This document shows, in pieces, positions 6,728-8,065 of a stretch of DNA of 8,065 bases (position 1 is its first letter; the number at the start of each line of letters is the position of its first letter). Source of the DNA: Chloroflexota bacterium (GTDB lineage Bacteria > Chloroflexota > Dehalococcoidia > SM23-28-2 > RBG-16-64-32). The translations under genes and the position numbers were made by a program. The notes under the pieces were generated by a model. The model was given only the letters and a program-made list of their open reading frames with translations. It was not told where the DNA came from and ran no database searches. The DNA is taken from positions 1 through 8,065 of the forward strand of contig JADFRV010000100.1 of the NCBI GenBank assembly GCA_022561095.1. The letters run 5' to 3'.

Positions 6728-7201
6728 ATGGAAGAGACAACCCCGGCTGCGCCGCCGCAGCCGCCCGCCGAGAACCCCTTCTGGACTACCCTGCGCCAAC
6801 CCCGCGTCGTCCTCATCCTCCTGGCAGTGTGGGCCATCATCGGCGCCCTGACGGAGTTCTTCACCTCCAGCGGACTGTTCGTCGACCTGAACGACCTCGA
6901 GTTGGACGGGGCGCTGGGCGGGCGCGCCCTGAGCTGGGAGGCGATCCCCCTGGCGGTTCTGTACCTGTACTGCTCCCGAGACCCGGTGCGCTATCAGCGG
7001 GTGTTCTGGCTCGCCCTCATCGAGCAGGCGGCGGCCATCGTGGCCAACGTCTACCACTGGGGCGCTGGCGACTTCAGCTTCGAGAGCGTGCTCATCCCCA
7101 TCGTGGTGGCCGCGGCGCTGGGCCTGCTGGTGTTCCTGCACCTGTTCCAGCCCAGGGAGCCGGAGGGAGTGACACCCCCGCCAAGCCCCAGCGCGGTATA
7201 A
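6728..7201 (+). CDS. Predicted four-helix integral membrane protein, function unknown
   Basis: This encodes 157 residues with a Pro-rich cytoplasmic N-terminus (1-26) and four predicted membrane segments: about 27-45 (VVLILLAVWAIIGALTEFF), 69-83 (SWEAIPLAVLYLYCS), 91-110 (RVFWLALIEQAAAIVANVYH) and 120-140 (SVLIPIVVAAALGLLVFLHL). A Pro-rich tail closes the protein. The loop between helices 1 and 2 is acidic (DLNDLELD, 53-60), and the loop between 2 and 3 is basic (RDPVRYQR). A Glu (E99) and a His (H110) sit in or at the end of helix 3. I recognise no family; it could be a small sensor, a chaperone for a membrane complex, or a substrate of the neighbouring metallopeptidase, none of which is shown. 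The start is fixed by a perfect Shine-Dalgarno sequence. It is the last gene of the operon; the stop is followed by a hairpin at 7232. Confidence 0.85.
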   Translation: MEETTPAAPPQPPAENPFWTTLRQPRVVLILLAVWAIIGALTEFFTSSGLFVDLNDLELDGALGGRALSWEAIPLAVLYLYCSRDPVRYQRVFWLALIEQAAAIVANVYHWGAGDFSFESVLIPIVVAAALGLLVFLHLFQPREPEGVTPPPSPSAV

Positions 7202-7231
7202 GGCCGGAGGAAGCGAGCGAATCCTTGTAGC

Positions 7232-7249
7232 GGAGGCCTTCAGGCCTCC
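7232..7249. repeat. GC-rich hairpin (GGAGGCCT/AGGCCTCC)
   Basis: GGAGGCCT (7232-7239) and AGGCCTCC (7242-7249) form a perfect 8-base inverted repeat, which in RNA would be a 7-base-pair stem with a TTCA loop. It lies 30 bases after the membrane-protein stop and is followed by a run of C rather than T, so it may be a T-less terminator, an mRNA 3' stabiliser, or a dispersed intergenic repeat. It shares the GGAGGC/GCCTCC core with the element at 3612-3635. Confidence 0.6.
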
Positions 7250-7268
7250 ACCCCCCCTGGCAAATCGG

Positions 7269-7296
7269 TTGACATCTTCCGGGCGAAGCGTAAACT
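7269..7296 (+). promoter_or_regulatory. Sigma-70-type promoter for the 95-aa protein
   Basis: A perfect -35 hexamer TTGACA (7269-7274) is followed by a 16-base spacer and TAAACT (7291-7296, 4 of 6 matches to TATAAT). Transcription would begin near 7303, giving a leader of about 34 bases that contains the Shine-Dalgarno sequence of the TTG-started gene at 7337. This is the best-matching promoter in the window. Confidence 0.65.
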
Positions 7297-7336
7297 TTAG
7301 CTACTCGCAGTGTTCTAACGAGAGAGGGATGCAGCA

Positions 7337-7624
7337 TTGCGAAGGCGGCTCACTGCAACCATCGTTATCGGCATAGCGGCGGCCCTGGCCCTCGCCGTGA
7401 TTTGGTGGCTGCCCGGCCCCTCCACGACCGGGTCCGGCCCAGGCGAGGCGATCGTGGTGGTGGAATTGGCTCAACCCGATTCAATGGGAATCGTGACCGT
7501 GGCGTTTGACGAGTCGCCCTACGAACCGCCGGCCGAGGGCGTCGCTCCGCACGGTCAGGCGTTGGCGTTCGCGATGCACCCCGGCGACTTCGGGGACGCG
7601 GCGGACGACGGATATTACTACTAG
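7337..7624 (+). CDS. Small membrane-anchored or secreted hypothetical protein (TTG start)
   Basis: This encodes a 95-residue protein I do not recognise. Residues 2-4 are Arg-Arg-Arg and 8-25 are hydrophobic (from TIVIGIAAALALAVIWWL), giving an N-terminal anchor or uncleaved signal. The remaining 70 residues should lie outside the membrane: a Gly/Ser/Pro linker, a beta-like stretch (GEAIVVVELAQPDSMGIVTV, 36-55), and an acidic tail ending DAADDGYYY. The TTG start is supported by GAGAGGG (7322-7328) spaced 8 bases away and by the promoter upstream. The ATG at 7329 is in another frame and would give only 15 codons. No Cys is present, so it is not a lipoprotein. It is separated from the preceding operon by a hairpin and its own promoter. 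It could be a complete small protein or the remnant of a larger one. Confidence 0.6.
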   Translation: MRRRLTATIVIGIAAALALAVIWWLPGPSTTGSGPGEAIVVVELAQPDSMGIVTVAFDESPYEPPAEGVAPHGQALAFAMHPGDFGDAADDGYYY

Positions 7625-7745
7625 TGTGTTATTGTGGCCGATCATGCGGGATCGGGAAACGCGGACCGGGCGTCAGGCCTTCGCAGTGCCGACCGTCCCC
7701 CCGCGGCCCCGCCCCGCAACCCGGCGCTGAATCAGGACCCGACCC

Positions 7746-7901
7746 ATGACACGTTCGAGAATCTGGATTCCAATCGTACTCCTCTCCGCCGCTCCGCTGT
7801 CGGCTCAGTCCGGACTGCACACGGACCGGCTCAGCGATTCGGCGGCGCAGGCGTTCGACCGACGCGTCGAGCAACTCAGCATCCAGGCCAAGACGACGTA
7901 A
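7746..7901 (+). CDS. Possible 51-aa secreted peptide or truncated gene start
   Basis: A short reading frame of 51 residues starts with a convincing cleavable signal peptide: MTRSRIWIPIVLLSAAPLSA followed by Gln-Ser, with a signal-peptidase-I-like Leu-Ser-Ala site after residue 20. The mature part, about 31 residues, is hydrophilic (HTDRLSDSAAQAFDRRVEQL, 25-44, probably helical) and ends at TAA. An AGGA (7734-7737) lies 8 bases before the ATG, a good ribosome site. The abrupt end coincides with a drop in G+C, so this may be the 5' part of a larger exported protein interrupted by a frameshift or recombination rather than a finished small gene. The function is unknown. Overlapping longer frames on both strands at 7629-8045 look less protein-like. 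Confidence 0.4.
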   Translation: MTRSRIWIPIVLLSAAPLSAQSGLHTDRLSDSAAQAFDRRVEQLSIQAKTT

Positions 7902-8065
7902 CGTGGCCACGGGGCCTCTCAGCATTCTGGCATAAATATCTCTGGATTGGGCAGGTACCCGATCTTTATGGAACACACATTGATAGAACAACTGGTTGGA
8001 ATCCAAATAGGTGGCGCCTCCACCGATTCGCCGGCGAATAATCAAAAGATTGCGCCGGGCACATT
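7902..8065. other. Lower-GC tail without an assignable gene
   Basis: Bases 7921-8040 contain 57 G or C in 120 (48%), whereas 7801-7860 just before contains 43 in 60 (72%) and the rest of the window is GC-rich. Small symmetric elements occur here: TTGGA-A-TCCAA (7996-8006), GGTGG-CGCCT-CCACC (8010-8024) and the perfect 14-base palindrome ATTCGCCGGCGAAT (8026-8039). One frame stays open to the window end; from the ATG at 7968 it reads MEHTLIEQLVGIQIGGASTD and on for 32 residues in total, but has no good ribosome site. I cannot tell a gene start from non-coding or foreign DNA in this stretch. Confidence 0.4.

Noticed and set aside
6527..7141. 204-residue minus-strand frame opposite the zincin and membrane-protein genes
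   Set aside because: It spans two well-supported plus-strand genes and the perfect Shine-Dalgarno between them; its composition is that of an antisense shadow.
7638..7655. CCGATC-ATGCGG-GATCGG hairpin after the 95-aa gene, considered as a terminator
   Set aside because: The stem is only 6 base pairs and no T-tract follows; it is within chance expectation.
7625..7660. GTGTG at the tail start considered as a group II intron 5' end
   Set aside because: No domain V/VI-like structure, intron-encoded protein or matching 3' end is visible in the window.
7634..8041. 135-residue plus-strand frame beginning with GTG
   Set aside because: There is no ribosome site, the first 90 residues are Pro/Arg/Ala-rich and not protein-like, and it overlaps the signal-peptide frame at 7746. 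Only its end (after about 7918) might be real, which is discussed as a possible frameshift.
7629..8045. 138-residue minus-strand frame in the tail
   Set aside because: It has no clear domain, crosses the compositional break and begins at the window edge; an Arg-rich chance frame is more likely.

Overview
The window is a GC-rich bacterial chromosomal segment (about 65% G+C by eye, with C or G usually in the third codon position) carrying ordinary housekeeping and accessory genes. The fatty-acyl-CoA dehydrogenase, the lipoprotein class B penicillin-binding protein and the conserved-hypothetical/minimal-zincin gene pair together suggest an uncultured Chloroflexota-like bacterium. That assignment is an inference from gene style and composition; no rRNA or marker gene is present to confirm it.

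Layout: (1) 2-934 (+) is the 3' part of an acyl-CoA dehydrogenase gene whose start lies outside the window. (2) 936-3550 (-) is a two-gene unit read leftward from a promoter near 3566-3594: a CPA2-type Na+/H+ antiporter followed, 8 bases later, by a major-facilitator (MFS_3-like) exporter. The exporter and the dehydrogenase converge with a single base between their stop codons. (3) 3551-3702 is a divergent intergenic region holding opposed promoter candidates and a nested inverted repeat. (4) 3703-5844 (+) is a lipoprotein transpeptidase with an NTF2-like (MecA_N) domain, a dimerisation domain and a complete catalytic domain, resembling B. subtilis PbpC/PBP3 and the PBP2a group. (5) 5874-7201 (+) looks like a three-gene operon with an extended -10 promoter: an unrecognised 145-aa protein, a 121-aa minimal zincin metallopeptidase, and a four-helix membrane protein of unknown role. 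(6) 7202-7336 carries a GC-rich hairpin and the best promoter of the window (TTGACA, 16-base spacer, TAAACT), which drives a TTG-started 95-aa membrane-anchored or secreted protein at 7337-7624.

The last 440 bases are different. They hold a possible 51-aa signal-peptide ORF (7746-7901), after which G+C drops to about 48% (57 of 120 bases at 7921-8040) and no gene can be assigned securely. This could be a recombination or mobile-element boundary, a decayed gene, or the start of a gene cut by the window edge.

The antiporter/exporter pair works on ion and small-molecule export at the membrane, the PBP on cell-wall cross-linking outside it, and the metallopeptidase operon has no assigned pathway. 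I do not see a defence system, CRISPR array, tRNA, rRNA, transposase or integrase. The parts least explained by known biology are the hypothetical/zincin/membrane operon and the compositional break near 7901-7920.
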